Positions 10,919-23,401 of a DNA stretch of 64,000 nucleotides are shown piece after piece. The stretch comes from Planococcus citri (Eukaryota; Arthropoda; Insecta; Hemiptera; Pseudococcidae), in the NCBI RefSeq assembly GCF_950023065.1, contig NC_088679.1, positions 14,012,001-14,076,000 on the forward strand, written 5' to 3'. Position numbers and translations under genes: made by a program. The notes beneath the pieces are model-generated. The model did no database searches. It worked only from the letters and a program-made list of their open reading frames with translations, and was not told the DNA's origin. Within the stretch, counting starts at the first letter, position 1. Each line of letters begins with the position of its first letter.

Positions 10919-12859
10919 ATGATATTCATCCATATAATTATGCTGAAACATCTTTCTGACACCAGTAAAAATGACTTACTACACCTTTATAATATAATCT
11001 GGTCTTCAGATTCCTTCCCTCAAACATGGAAAACTGCAACTGTCATTCCCATACTTAGACCTGAGAAAAATGTTCACCTTCCCTCCAGTTACAGGCCTAT
11101 TTCTTTAACTTCTGTCCCATGTAAAATTCTAGAAAAAATGGTTATGAAACGTCTTACTTGGTATATTGACTCTACAAATTCCCTCAGTTCTTTTCAAAGT
11201 GGCTTTCGGAAAAAAAGATCTACTCTGGACCATCTTTTTAGTCTTACACAGGAAATCAATACTGCCCTTCAAAATAAAGAATTTGTACTCTCAGTCTTCT
11301 TTGATCTTGAAAAAGCTTTTGACAAAGCATGGAGATACAAAATACTTCAAAAAATACATTCTATAGGGATTCGAGGGCATTTAGCTTACTTTATTCAAAA
11401 CTTTTTATCAAATCGTACCTTTAGAGTCAGAATTGAAAATACATACTCTGAACTTTTTGATATTGAAAATGGAGTCCCTCAAGGCTCTGTGCTTAGCACC
11501 ATCCTATTTATACTCCTAATTGATGATATCTGTAGTATTATTCCTCAACCTCTTTCCTTAAGAATTTTTGCAGATGATATAAACATTTCAATACGTTCAA
11601 ATAACATCAAACTAGCCTCAGAAATGATCCAAAAAACTCTAAATTGTATTGAAAAATGGGCTGAAACAAATGGACTAACATTTTCTGAATCTAAAACTCA
11701 CTGTATACTTTTTACCAAGAGAAATAAAACCTACCCAGAACCTATCCTTGAATTCAAAGGACATCCTTTAGTTTTTAAACCAACCACTAAATTCCTTGGA
11801 CTTACTTTTGATAAAAAACTTACTTGGACGCCTTATTTTCTCAACATAAAAGCTCAACTTAACAAACGTCTAAATTTACTAAAAATTGTTAAAAATCCAA
11901 AGTATAACCCATCACGCCAACTATTACTTCACTTGTACAAAGCTCTGATACGTAGTAAAATTGAATATGGAAGTCCATGCTTTACAAACCTGTCAAATAA
12001 AACTACTAACATTCTCAAAACTGTTCAAAATTCCTCCTTGCGCATCTGCATAGGTGCTCTCTATTCGTCTCCAATTGATAGTATTTATTGTGAAGCAGCA
12101 GAGCTTCCTCCTGATTTTAGGAAAATTCTCATGACAAACAGATTCTTAACAACTGTTGCAAATAATCCATCTCACCCTCTTCAAAGGTCACTCAATGTCT
12201 ACAGCTCTCAGCATTTCCTCCATACTTCAGGTCCAATCCCAGAATTTATCAAAAATATGAACAACCTACAAATTGACCTAAAAAACCTAATACATCAACC
12301 AATATCTTATTCCCCTTGGTCTCTCAAACCTATACAGATGGAATTTTACTTAAGAAACTACCCAAAACATGATCACTCCCCATTATTAATCAAGAGTCAT
12401 TACTTAGAACTGTTATCAAACTATACTGAATATAACTTATGCTTCACAGATGGTTCAAAAATTTCTAATATTCATACTGGTTATGCTTACTCAATTAATG
12501 ACAAAGTTCTCAGTTTCAAAATTCACAACTGTGCCTCAATTTTTACTGCTGAACTCACTGCCATAAAACATTGCCTAATAGACATAATTTCCATTCAATC
12601 AGAAAATAAAAAATTCTTAATCCAAAGCGACTCACTAAGTTCACTGCTATCCATTCGAAACATTTTTTCTGACCACCCCATAGTCCAAGACATACATAAG
12701 TCCCTTTTTAACCTTCAATATTATGATTACTCAATTAGCTTCATGTATGTTCCCAGCCACATAGGTATCACTGGAAACGAAACTGTTGATAGATTAGCAA
12801 AAACAGCCGCTACCCCTCCCCTCTTACCACTCTCACTCCTGATGACATTAAATCTCTAA
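10919..12859 (+). CDS. non-LTR retrotransposon reverse transcriptase / RNase H frame
   Basis: This 646-codon frame would copy element RNA into DNA at a nicked genomic target. The reverse transcriptase signatures are in order: SYRPISLTSVPCKILEK (about residue 56), the first catalytic aspartate in FFDLEKAFDKAW (about 127), GVPQGSVLSTILFILLIDDI (about 185) and the catalytic FADD box (about 217). An RNase H domain follows (CFTDGSK near 512, ASIFTAELTAIKHCL near 542, IQSDSLSSL near 574, YVPSHIGITGNETVDRLA near 614). The catalytic acidic residues are present. The first residues (MIFIHIIMLKH) come from a shifted frame, so the annotated start is not a natural one. The C-terminal segment continues after a frameshift at about 12820. 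Confidence 0.85.
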   Translation: MIFIHIIMLKHLSDTSKNDLLHLYNIIWSSDSFPQTWKTATVIPILRPEKNVHLPSSYRPISLTSVPCKILEKMVMKRLTWYIDSTNSLSSFQSGFRKKRSTLDHLFSLTQEINTALQNKEFVLSVFFDLEKAFDKAWRYKILQKIHSIGIRGHLAYFIQNFLSNRTFRVRIENTYSELFDIENGVPQGSVLSTILFILLIDDICSIIPQPLSLRIFADDINISIRSNNIKLASEMIQKTLNCIEKWAETNGLTFSESKTHCILFTKRNKTYPEPILEFKGHPLVFKPTTKFLGLTFDKKLTWTPYFLNIKAQLNKRLNLLKIVKNPKYNPSRQLLLHLYKALIRSKIEYGSPCFTNLSNKTTNILKTVQNSSLRICIGALYSSPIDSIYCEAAELPPDFRKILMTNRFLTTVANNPSHPLQRSLNVYSSQHFLHTSGPIPEFIKNMNNLQIDLKNLIHQPISYSPWSLKPIQMEFYLRNYPKHDHSPLLIKSHYLELLSNYTEYNLCFTDGSKISNIHTGYAYSINDKVLSFKIHNCASIFTAELTAIKHCLIDIISIQSENKKFLIQSDSLSSLLSIRNIFSDHPIVQDIHKSLFNLQYYDYSISFMYVPSHIGITGNETVDRLAKTAATPPLLPLSLLMTLNL

Positions 12860-13227
12860 TCACTCACAACACATTTACTAACTGGCAGAACTTTTGGTCA
12901 CAACAAACTTCAAACAAACTCTTCCAACATAAAAAAACTACTCTCCCCTGGAAAAATCTAGGCCACCTGAACAGAAAAGAAGAAATCCTGATTACCAGAC
13001 TAAGAATAGGCCACACAAAAATTACTCATAACCACTTATACCAAAAAGAACCAAAACCCTCATGCCAATTTTGCAGAAACGAACCCATATCCATCCAACA
13101 CATACTTTTCAACTGTCCCCAACTAAAACAAAACAGACTTACACTACAGATAAAAGAAAACCCACCTACTATCCCTGACGAACCCTCAGAAATACAAAAA
13201 TTCATCTCAAAATTTCAACTAATTTGA
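12826..13227 (+). pseudogene. retrotransposon C-terminal Cys/His segment, out of frame
   Basis: After the frameshift the protein continues for about 133 residues to a stop at 13225: TTLTPDDIKSLITHNTF, RLRIGHTKITHNHLYQKEP, then CQFCRNEPISIQHILFNCP. The pattern C-x2-C, H, C matches the conserved segment at the end of RNase H-bearing elements, and is the same motif seen in the older copy at 5.2-5.4 kb. One base separates it from the main frame. Confidence 0.7.
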
Positions 13228-13290
13228 CTCGACAAGCTGAAACTTGGAGTACATGCCCCTTCCCTCCCTCCCTCCCTCTGAACCAATTAG

Positions 13291-14554
13291 TAATAATTTT
13301 GAAACGTTTTCAGTAGTTATTCTGGAGCTTCATCTGGTGGATTTTCGAAGGTTGAAATTTACACAAAACGCGTTCTATTAAATTTCAAAATTGTATAGTT
13401 GCATTTTTGAAACAGGGAAGCTCAGTGCTGGAATTTCAATTTCTCGGACGTATTTTTAAACTTCTAAAAAATGTTTGAAACTATTTTTTAAAAATAAAAT
13501 TTATTTTTTACTCTAGTTAACATTGATATAGAACTGCTAAAAATGTCATTTTCATCTACACATTTCTAGACTTTTAACATCTTGAAAGTGCTTTTCGACA
13601 AATTTCAAGTAAAAACCGGTCAGCTCAGTACTACGAAAAATGATAAAATTTCAGTGTAGTTTGGCGAAAATCAGTCGAAATTATCAAAAAATGTTTAAAA
13701 TTACATGGAAACACTTTTAAAAGCAATCCTCAGTTTTTGATAATTTTGATTAATTTAATATCAATAAAAATTATCAAAAAATGGAGAAATTCTAGTAAAA
13801 TTTAGCCAAATTTGCAAAAAAAAAAATTGAAGTACATTTGAAAATAGTAAAATAGCATGAAAGCATTTTAAAAAAGCAATAAAGTCATTGAAAATCGCTG
13901 ACAACTGAGGAAGTTTTGAGAGAATTTTGCAAAATTCAGCGCAGACTGCATAAACCATTATTGAAATAGACAGCTATGTTAAAAATATCATGATAGGTAT
14001 TTTTTTTTAGAAAAAAACAAAACGATTTTTTGTTGTTTAAATCCCTCTTTTTTTGTTTAAAATAAAAACACTAAAAATTTTATATTTTTATCCCTTTTTC
14101 TCAATAAAAATACAAAAACGGACTGAAAAATTTGGAAAAAAAAGTTGGTATAAAAAAACATGTTTTAAACATGTTGTTTCAAACTTTTTTTGTTTTGTTT
14201 AAAACTCTATTATTTTTTTAAACGCTGTTTTAAACAGTTTTTAACATGACGTTGCATAAAACGTCCGAACTCTGGACTTCGAACTTTTTAAAAATTACAT
14301 AAAAAGTACAAAAGCATCATCAAAAAGATGAAAACGATCAAAGTTTGATGAAATCTCTGTAACATTTGTTATAGAAAGTTGAAAAGCAAAATTTTCTCAA
14401 AGAATTTGTGAAAACATGCTGAAAATAATGCTAAAAAACTAGAAAACAGCATCAAAGTAAGTAAAAAAAAAAATCAAAAAAACGTTTAAATTTAGTGAAA
14501 TTTGACGAAAAATTGCAGTGTCATTTTAAACTGACGTTTTATATAATTTTGCTG
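13291..14554. other. AT-rich intergenic DNA, nothing recognisable
   Basis: Nothing gene-like is visible. The sequence has many A runs and words such as AAAATTATCAAAAAATG. Around 13980-14240 there are repeated TTTTGTTTAAAA-like words with local hairpin potential. Confidence 0.5.
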
Positions 14555-15821
14555 AAGGAGGAGTTGCAATAAGGCCATTTTTTGGCCCCACCTAGTTTTC
14601 AACTCAACCACTCTAAAAATGTTGTAATAAATGTCCGAAATACGAATCCGTGTTTAGTTAACCCAAAATGACCATTTTTTGGGCTCCAGGGGTTCCCAAA
14701 AATGCGAATAAAAAAATAATTTTTGGAACCACTGAGTATCATTTTCAAAAACTTTTTTAGCGTAAAATATCTTTTTGAATCCGATAAACGTTATGTGAAA
14801 TGATTTTCTTGCTTTCGATCCGGGTGTACAGAAATTGGGGGAGGGGGTGTTCAATTTGTTGAAAATTTTGAAACCACCATTTTGATCTTACCCCTTTGAA
14901 CCTCGCTAAAAAGCTTTCCACAGTTTATTAGAATTTACATTTGAAGCACACTAGCAAGTGCTCGATAATTTTTCGAATGATTTTTCCAGTAACTTTCAAA
15001 ACTGAGCTATTTTGGGTCAAATTCTGAGATTTTTACTATGTTGAAATCGTGACAACGTGATTTTATCGTCAGTTAAATTTTGAAAGTTACTGGAAAAATC
15101 ATTCGAAAAATTATCGAGCACTTGCTGGTGTGTTTCAAATGTAAATTCTTCAATTTTTTTGAAAAATTATGCATAAACGCCTTCTTTAGGGGTGCCTAAA
15201 ATGGGAGGCTCTAAAAAAAGGGTTCAAAATTACGAATATACAGGGAGCTTAATTCAACTTTTTCATCTAGATTATTGAATATAATATGTATGCCTCAAAA
15301 CGTTACGTTTGACGCAAATCCTAGGTTTATAGTTTTCCAGGGGTTCCCAAAATATCGAAATTACGAAAAATTGGAAAATTTGATTTTTGAGTACCAGCGA
15401 AAATTTTTATTGAGCTTAAAATTTGGTAGGATGGAGGTCTTTCAGATACTAATAAACTGTGAAAAGCTTTTTAGCGAGGTTCAAAGGGGTAAGATCAAAA
15501 TGGTGGTTCCAAAATTTTGAACAAATTGAAACCCCCCCAAATTTCTGTCCACCATGGTCGAAAGCAAGAAAATCACCTCACATAACGTTTATCAGATTCA
15601 AAAAGATATTTAACGCTAAAAAAGTTTTTGAAAATGATACTCAGTGGTTCCTAAAATTATTTTTTTATTCGCATTTTTGGGAACCCCTGGACCCCAAAAA
15701 ATGGTCATTTTGGGTTAACTAACCACGGATTTGTATTTCGGACATTTATTACAACATTTTTAGAGTGGTTGAGTTGAAAACTAGGTGGGGCCAAAAAATG
15801 GCCTTATCGCAACTCCTCCTT
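14555..15821. mobile_element. foldback element with long, unequal arms
   Basis: The left end AAGGAGGAGTTGCAATAAGG is matched in reverse complement at the right end (CCTTATCGCAACTCCTCCTT). The outer arms, about 14555-14930 and 15457-15821, pair over some 370 bp. A second, inner pair continues the same palindrome (about 14931-15000 with 15078-15150), but the right arm is interrupted by about 305 bp (15151-15456) with no partner. The unpaired loop is short. There is no transposase frame; the open frames in the arms are by-products. This fits a foldback-type MITE that later gained an insertion or lost the left counterpart. Confidence 0.75.
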
Positions 15822-17266
15822 TGGCCAAATTTTCCTCAAATTTAATCACTTTTTGATGAATTTTAAATCCTTTTAGGCTGTTTTAATTGTTGACGTGTTT
15901 TTATGACGTTCTACGCAACTTTTAGAAAATTTTTACAAATTTTTGCTGAAATAGGTATCAATTTTTTAGTTCCTAGATTTTAATGATTTTAAGCACATTT
16001 TAAGAATATTTTTGCCAAATTCAGCCAAATTTCACCGGTTCTTAATAATTTTTATTAATTTTAATAGCTTTTGAAAATATCTACTGCCAAATCATCAAAA
16101 TCGTTCAAAATTACTTACCTTCTAATCCCTACCATTAAAAAATGTCACAAACAATCCTAGGTACTCTCGAATGAGAATCAATTTTTACTTTTTTTCAATT
16201 AAAAACTCGTTGAGCAGAAAATTTTTACTCAACTCTACTTGTTTTTTTTTATTTTTATTTTTTTATTAGAGAGAAATTTCACTAGAGTTGTATAAATTGG
16301 GCAAAATTGTAGTTTTTGATCAAAATTAGTAAGTTTTTTGTTCATTTTTTCGTCAATTCAAATACTATAATATACTAATGAATTATCTACCTGCTTTTGT
16401 TGCTTTTTTTTCTTTCAGAAATAGGCGTGGCATGAATTGTTGAAATTAATTATTGTGTATTTACTTAATGACCTACTTTTTTGGTTACAATATGGGTTCA
16501 GTATTTCACGTATCAATGTACATACCTACCTATTCAAAAGAGCAAAAAAGACAGCTGGTAGGTAGATAGGTACAGAAGGGGGGAGGGGAGTACAAGATCC
16601 GTTTCTCATCTTTCTGAGGTTCTGAAAGAAAGGGGGAGAGGGGGGATGGAGAAGATTCATCCCAAGGTGCTGGAAAATTTCTTCTTGAAATGAATTTATA
16701 ACAAGAACTGGAAAAGTCAAAAGGTCGCTGGAAGTTCAAAAAATATACCTATACTTAGGGGGTTGAAAGACGAAAGTAGAATTTACTGTTTATGTACATA
16801 TAGACCCTCTAACTTTCAGGTATCTCAACTTGATTACCTTAATTTTTATCCATTTATTTTTTGTATCTTGAAATATAAAATTTGAAAACTTTCTAAAATT
16901 AGAAAAATTAAAATTCAGCTTCTTCTCAAATTTAAAAAAAAAGAAATGAAAAATTGGGTGAATTGGGAGTTAGTCAAAATTAGAATTTAAATTACGAAAA
17001 ATTAAATTCAAATTTATTTTTAAAAAATGAAAAATTAATTATATTTATAATGAACTGTTGTGTTGACTATCCCGAAAATTGAAAAATATTCACATAATTT
17101 TCGTCCAACTATGTACCTAGATATACCTAACCTAAATCAATACCTACCTACATCATTTCTAAAAACGTCAACCTACACATTTTCATTAAATTTTGTATGC
17201 ACACGTTTTGTTTCTATAAAACTACTTTATATTTAATGTGTGTAAATTCGCTCGTTATACGATCAA
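15822..17266. other. intergenic DNA leading to the zinc-finger gene
   Basis: The sequence is AT-rich with no supported coding frame. A purine-rich patch lies at 16570-16660. The last part, about 17200-17266, ends in GATCAA followed by GTAAGC, a good splice donor. It may be the end of a 5' noncoding exon of the zinc-finger gene, because an acceptor (TTCAATTTTCAG) sits at 17371-17382, two bases before its start codon. Confidence 0.4.
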
Positions 17267-17384
17267 GTAAGCATAAAACGATTGTTTTATTTCATTCGAG
17301 CAGCAGTTAATTTGTATAAAAACGCTTAGGTACGCTGGTTGAATAATGAAATTAATGTAGTAATTTGCATTTCAATTTTCAGAT

Positions 17385-20300
17385 ATGGCGTTACTATGTC
17401 CACTTTGCATGGGTGTTAATTTCACCTCGGAGGAAACGTTGTTATACGACTTGATCGCGTTTTCGAGCCGTCAAATCGTGTGTCCTTTATGCTCAGACGT
17501 TCTCAAAGGGTTTGATAAATTCACCGTTCATCTCTGCGCCCATATTTTAAACTGCGGTTCGGCTCCGGTCACTTTGAACCTCGCACAGACCAATTTGGTA
17601 ACTTCGTTGAACGAGAAATTAAAAGGGATCGATTTACATACGAGTAAATGTCACGATCAGCAAATTATCGATTTGCATTCGATCAACACGTCGTCGTATA
17701 ATTCAGCGAATTCGATCAACGGCGACTCAGCTGTGAATAAATCAGTCGACGAACTTGCGTTAAACGATGAAACTAATTATTTAATGCAGTTTTCTAAAAA
17801 CGTAGAAATACGTTCTGAAAAGCTGGCAGAGACCGAAAGCACGTTCGGTAATATTACCGATTGTTCTGAAACATTGTTCGATGCTGTCTGGCCATCGCAT
17901 GAGAATAATGGTGCCGGCGCTGGTCACCTTGAAATATCGCAATTACCTGCACCGGTGGCTTTACTTAATGATTCTGCCATATCTACGATAAATCGTGACG
18001 ATGAAAATAACGCGAATATTTTACACGTTGATTTGGCCAGTGAAAATGTACCTGTTACGGTGATAAAGAGTGATACAAATGGTGACTCGGGCGGAAATGT
18101 TAATAAAGCTGATATTTATCAGTGTACTTCTTGTTCGACTTCCTTCTCAAAAAGTTCCACTTTAATGTTACACAACGAACTGATGCATGGGGAAAATAAC
18201 AAAAACGTGTTAGCTTTCAAGTATCAATGTCACCAGTGCCAAAAGAAATTTAAAATCAGAGGTAGCCTGTTGATTCATCAACAAGTAGCACATCACTTAC
18301 AAAATGGTAGGTACCTACAATATGGTTTGATCGGTTAATTAAAAATTAATAGATACTTACCTACATAGGTTTAGGTGCTGCAGGTTGTTTAATATTCTAG
18401 CTACCGATTGTATGTATAGTTGATGGGTTGATATGTGACGTGATATGTATTGTTTTAACAGTTTGTTTCAAGCTGCGATATTATGTGCTCAAAGCAATTG
18501 GATCAATGTCTCGTAGAATTAGAAATACAGCTTGGTCATAGTTTTGTGAGAGTAGGTATAGTCAGTTTGGCCGGATCAATATAAGAGGACAGTTTGTTTT
18601 TTCAAAATTACATAAGCTGACTTTGGAGAAAAAATGGTCTTCAAGTTGAAAAATTTACAAAACCGTGACAATTCAGTTTTTTTTTTTTTTTTTTTTTTTA
18701 ATTGAAATATCTATCTAGATAAGAAAAATTGAGAAAAATAATTGCACTTTAATTTAAAAATCAAGTTCAGATAAATTCACTAAATTCAGCTTGAGCAGTT
18801 GAGCTGGAAAATTATTTTTAAAAATTAGGAAATTGCCATTTGAGTTTTTTTTAGTGTTCTTTTTTTGCAGTGGAAAAAATGCAGATTAATTTTAGAAAAT
18901 TGATAAAAAATTAATTTCAAGTTGGAGATTTGTATTTTTAATTTTTATTTGAAAAATTGAAATTTATGGTTGTATACGAGTATCTTTAAAAAATTAGCTT
19001 TGAACATGCTTGAGTCCAAAAATTTGAACCAAGAATTCGAGAATTTTTAATCGAAACATCAGATTCTAATTTTAGTATTTTGCTGGCCTCCTAAAATCAT
19101 CACGAGCAATGTTCAATGGCGAAAATGTAACCAACAACCTTCCTGTAGAACAAATATTTGCAAGAGATAAATCTTCGTTAATTTGGATGGTTTATTTGTA
19201 CGTTGAATATATTGAATTGTGTAAGCAAATTAGGATAAGGTGAGCCTATTCTTCGTAATTTATCATACTTCAAAGACTCTAGTGTTTATTTCAATTGATT
19301 TCCGTTTAAAATTCAAATTTCAATGTTGATGTTTACTTATAATCATCTGTTTGTTTCTAAAGTTCTGTGTTTATGAAAATTATTATTAGACTTTTGTCCT
19401 TTTTTTTTTAGTTTAAATTATTATGCTATATGGTATTGATGTATTGAAAAATCATGGAATTGATCCCTAACGGGGTAGGGGGATCTGAATTTCCAAAAAC
19501 CGGATTTCTGATCATGGTTTTTGGCTCACTTTTTAATGAAGACAAAAATGGTTCTCGTAACAATGAATTTCCAATAAGACAAGATAGGTACCTACTTTAA
19601 AATTTGAATAATTTGTATCGTCCCTGGCTCATTGAATTCCAAAGATAAGTAGGTAGATACCTAATTCGACAAAATCACATTTAAAAAAATGAGTAAGTAG
19701 CTGATTTTTTATTTAATTATATCCTATCTTGATTTTAAATTCCTAATTCAAAAAAAAAATTATAAATGCCTGGAAATAATGAGTAAAATTCTGGTTTAGA
19801 GAAGTCATGGAATCTAATTTAGTAAGAATGCCCCCCTTGGAAAGTAATTCGTTGAAAATTTTCAAAAATTTGCTTTAAAGTTTATGAGTTGACTTGGATA
19901 AAATTTCTACTTAGAATTTTTCTAATGTTTTTTAGATGCTAGAAATGGGCATTCTTGAGGTCTCAGTGAAGAAAAAGTAAAGTTATACATTTTCGTTTTT
20001 TTTTTTTTCAGACGAACGATCTCATGGAACAGCATCAGCTGAAGAGAGTCAAAATCAAGATACACAATATTACTGTAATATCTGCTTCAAATATTTCAAA
20101 AAAGTAGGTACACAATATTAGTGGTACTTATTTTTCACCAGAGTAGGTACCCTGACAGTGAAAAATGTTTTTAGTAGTTCAAAAATAATACTTGGTAACA
20201 ATTCTCAAAAAATATGCCAACACTTTTTTCCAATAATTTTTCAAAATGTTATTTTTAATTTTTTTAATTTTAGATTCATCAAAAAATAATTTATTTCAAA

Positions 20301-23067
20301 TCTTCCTATTTTATGATCTCTATCTTCTGCAAAATCATATTTTTTCAGGTAACCTGTAAAGATTTTTTTTTAAATTTCACAGGAATACTATTTAAATCAG
20401 CATTTAAAAACACACGATGGAAAAAAATGGAATTGCGAAGAATGTGGTAAAATGTTCACAACTAAGTACTTCCTGAAAAAACACAAACGTTTGCACACAG
20501 GTTTGTAAAATTCTCACTTTTAGCCCAGTCAAATAGCAGAAAAAAATAGGTGAACCCAAACATTATTGCGATCAAAGGTTTTTAACTAACCCCCCCCCCC
20601 CAACAGTGGATCAAAGCCCCCCCAATCATTTTTTCGTCAAGAACTCCTGAAATATTGAAATTTGAGTAAAATAAGCTCAGTGATCAGTTCATCTCCTCTC
20701 CAATACCTATCAAATGAGCTATCGGCCAACTCCCTAGCCTCAAGGGGGGCTGGCGCTACGACCCTTGGGACTTGTAACCTGTTCTAATTGATAAAACGAA
20801 GTCAAACTTGGGGAATGGGATTCTTTTGGGAGCTAGAGTTGACCTCTGGAGTGGGAAGGGTCAAAGTTGAAAATTACAGAAAGGTCACTTTTTTGGAGGG
20901 GCATAACATGACTCCAAATCGATGAAAAGGATCCAAAATCATATCATCAGACAGTATTCCCATTGTGATCAACATATCCAAATTTCAGCTTCCTAGGTCA
21001 TCCCCACTCCTTCTAAAAAAACTGAAAATAGGGGCAAAATAAGGGAATTTTCACCTTAATTCCGCTTTAAATGGGGTGGGGATGACCTAGGAAGCTGAAA
21101 TTTGGATATGTTGATCACAGGGTAGGGTACTGTCGATGGTATGATTTTGGACCCTTTTCACCCAATTGGGATCATGTTATGCTCCTCCAAAAAAATGACC
21201 TTCCTGTAATTTTCAACTTTGACCTTCCCCACTCCAGAGATCAACTATAGCTTCCAAAACGAATCCCATTCCCCAAGTTTGACTTCATTTTATCAATTAG
21301 AACAGGTTACAAGTCCCAAATCATAAAATGTAAAATTATTAAAATCACGTCACTTTGAGGGGTTGTAGCGCCACCCCCCTTGAGGCTAGGGAGTTGGTCG
21401 ATAGCTCATTTGATAGGTATTGGAGAGGAGATGAAATGATCACTGAGCTCATTTTACTCAAAATTCAATATTTCAGGAGCTCTTGACGAAAAACTGATTT
21501 TGGAGGGCTTTAATCCACTGTGGGGGGGGGTATCTCGTGAGGCAGGGGCGGGGACTTTTAGTATGTTGTTCAGCATACCACCCTAGACAATATTCACCAA
21601 AAAAACTTTTGATCCCAATTATGTTTGGGCTAACTGTAATCATCCAAAAATGATACCTACTCATGGTATGTCCCATGGGATTGACTTTCAATCCAAACAA
21701 ATCCACTTACCATGTATAATTTTTCATTTTATAGGGGAAATGCCATATTCGTGCCATATTTGTGACAAGAATTTCACTTTCCAGCAATCTTATCACAGGC
21801 ATATGTTATATCACAGTGATGAAAAACCATACTCGTGCGAAGATTGTGGGAAAAGTTTCAAAGAATTGTCAACTTTGTACAACCATCAACGTATTCATAC
21901 CGGAGAGAAACCATACTCTTGCAATATATGTGGTAGGTAAATGGAATTTTATTCGAAAAATAATTTATGTGTACAAAAATCTTTGTGATCATCTTCTCAC
22001 ACTATTTTGTGTGGTTGGCAAAATAATTCGATGCTTTGATTAATGCTGATATTTAACTCGAATGTATTTTACAGATATTAACAAAATGTGTTGTATTTTG
22101 ATGCGATGATAAGTATACCTATTCTACCACTCGTTTGCTCCGTTGAAGTGCAAATTTTAATGCTGTACGTTGTTTTTGACATTTTTTCATACAAATAAGT
22201 CTATATGCATGAGTTGTGCCGAATTTTGAACTTTTTAAAAATGATTTTGTCATTTTTATAATTTTTCTCAAGGTAAAAGTTTTAGGCAACGAGTTGCATG
22301 TTTGGTTCATAGCAGAACTCATTCGGGATCTAAACCTTTCAGATGTTCTCAGTGTCAAAGAACGTTCAAATATAAGGTGAATTTTTATTCTTTCAATAGT
22401 ATGTAGAAATTCTCTCAATTTTTGAAGGATATTGCGTTAAATCAGTAGTTCATAATTGCAAAATCTGAAAGACACTTCTAGACAACTACCTACCTACCTA
22501 CCTATAATTTCCTTTCCGTTCCAAGAAATACGCAAAAATTCTTCTAGAGATGGATTAAAAAAAAAAATAATCAATGAAAATATTGTTTTTTTTTTTAAAT
22601 CATCATTTCTGAAAATTTCTAAGCCAGAACTAAATTTTACGAGTATAACTTGAAAATCACTTTTTTCTTGATTTGATTTTAAAATTTGGAATAAAAAAAA
22701 AGAAACTCTTTATTCACACTCAAGATTTTAAAATAGATTTTCATAGAATTTCATTTTCAACTTTAACGTTGATGTGTTCATGATATTTTCAAAAATCGTA
22801 TACTAATTCAATTGTAACGATTTTGAAAGAATTAATGTTGGTTTTTTCAATTCAATGGAAAATTGATCCAATTCGTCGTAGTGATCTTTAAATTTCAAAG
22901 TGCCAAATTTTGAGAATTCAAATAAAAAATTCCACGTCCTTTTTTTTCTCGATGTTCTGTTTTTAACCTTAATTCATTTTGTAATTTTTCAGGTTAGCTT
23001 AAGGGGTCACAAGTGTAACATACCAGCGGAAGAACCTGATCTGGGATTGGGAAATGTTGTATGCTAA
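17385..23067 (+). CDS. C2H2 zinc-finger protein, six coding exons
   Basis: Joining exons 17385-18306, 20012-20103, 20383-20500, 21735-21932, 22273-22376 and 22993-23067 at GT-AG borders gives an open frame of 502 residues. An N-terminal C-x2-C pair (CPLC, residue 5) and a finger CPLC-x12-H-x3-H (about 35) precede an acidic, asparagine/serine-rich region (about 60-240). Eight C2H2 fingers follow: two in exon 1 (about 245 and 280) and six across exons 2-6, several joined by TGEKP-type linkers (HTGEMP, HTGEKP, HSGSKP). The last finger ends in HKC, so its second zinc histidine is replaced by cysteine. It is likely a nuclear DNA-binding regulator; I do not recognise a named ortholog. Intron 3 carries a foldback element. 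The ATG lies just after a splice acceptor, so a 5' noncoding exon is likely. Exon borders are read by eye. Confidence 0.85.
20554..21631. mobile_element. foldback element inside zinc-finger gene intron 3
   Basis: Two arms of about 450 bp (about 20554-21010 and 21065-21631) are reverse complements. For example, CCTAGGTCATCCCCACTCC near 20993 pairs with GGGGTGGGGATGACCTAGG near 21072, and ACCCAAACATTATTGCGATC at the left end pairs with GATCCCAATTATGTTTGGGC at the right. The right arm holds about 70 unmatched bases (21531-21600), probably a later insertion. It is non-coding; spliced out with the intron, it would form a long RNA hairpin. Confidence 0.75.
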
Positions 23068-23395
23068 ATTTGTTTTTCAAGAGATTTTTCATTTTCATCA
23101 TTCATGAGTTATTGAATTGATCGTACATGAGTTGTCTGCTCTTGTTAAAAATGTTTGCAATATATGTTTGAATAATAAGTATGATTCTTTATTTTGAATA
23201 TTTATGATCTTACATCTTAAAAAATTATGAAACGAATTTTTTGAATGTTAAGGATTAAAAACTTTGTAAAAATAGGTAAGTAATGTAAGTATTCAAAAAG
23301 TAGGGATTTGATTTTTCAACGTTCAATTTCGTTTGAGTTAAAATTTCATTTTCCTGCTCAGTGCTCACTGCTCACTCGGGTGAAATCATATTGTA

Positions 23396-23401
23396 AATAA
23401 A
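23396..23401 (+). terminator. candidate poly(A) signal of the zinc-finger gene
   Basis: AATAAA lies 329 bases after the stop codon in AT-rich sequence, within a plausible 3' UTR. No other canonical hexamer stands out between the stop and this point. Confidence 0.4.

Larger units (their letters stand above)
10440..13290 (+). mobile_element. 5'-truncated RNase H-bearing non-LTR retrotransposon
   Basis: The element begins abruptly after a run of T at about 10437, inside the linker before the reverse transcriptase, so the endonuclease end is missing. It continues through a reverse transcriptase, RNase H and C-terminal Cys/His segment, and ends near 13290 after a (TCCC)n run. Three frame breaks are visible: near 10838, near 10915 and near 12820. 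Between the last two, 646 codons are uninterrupted, so this copy is much younger than the one at 5-7 kb, though both share the same domain order. It is not autonomous. Confidence 0.85.
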
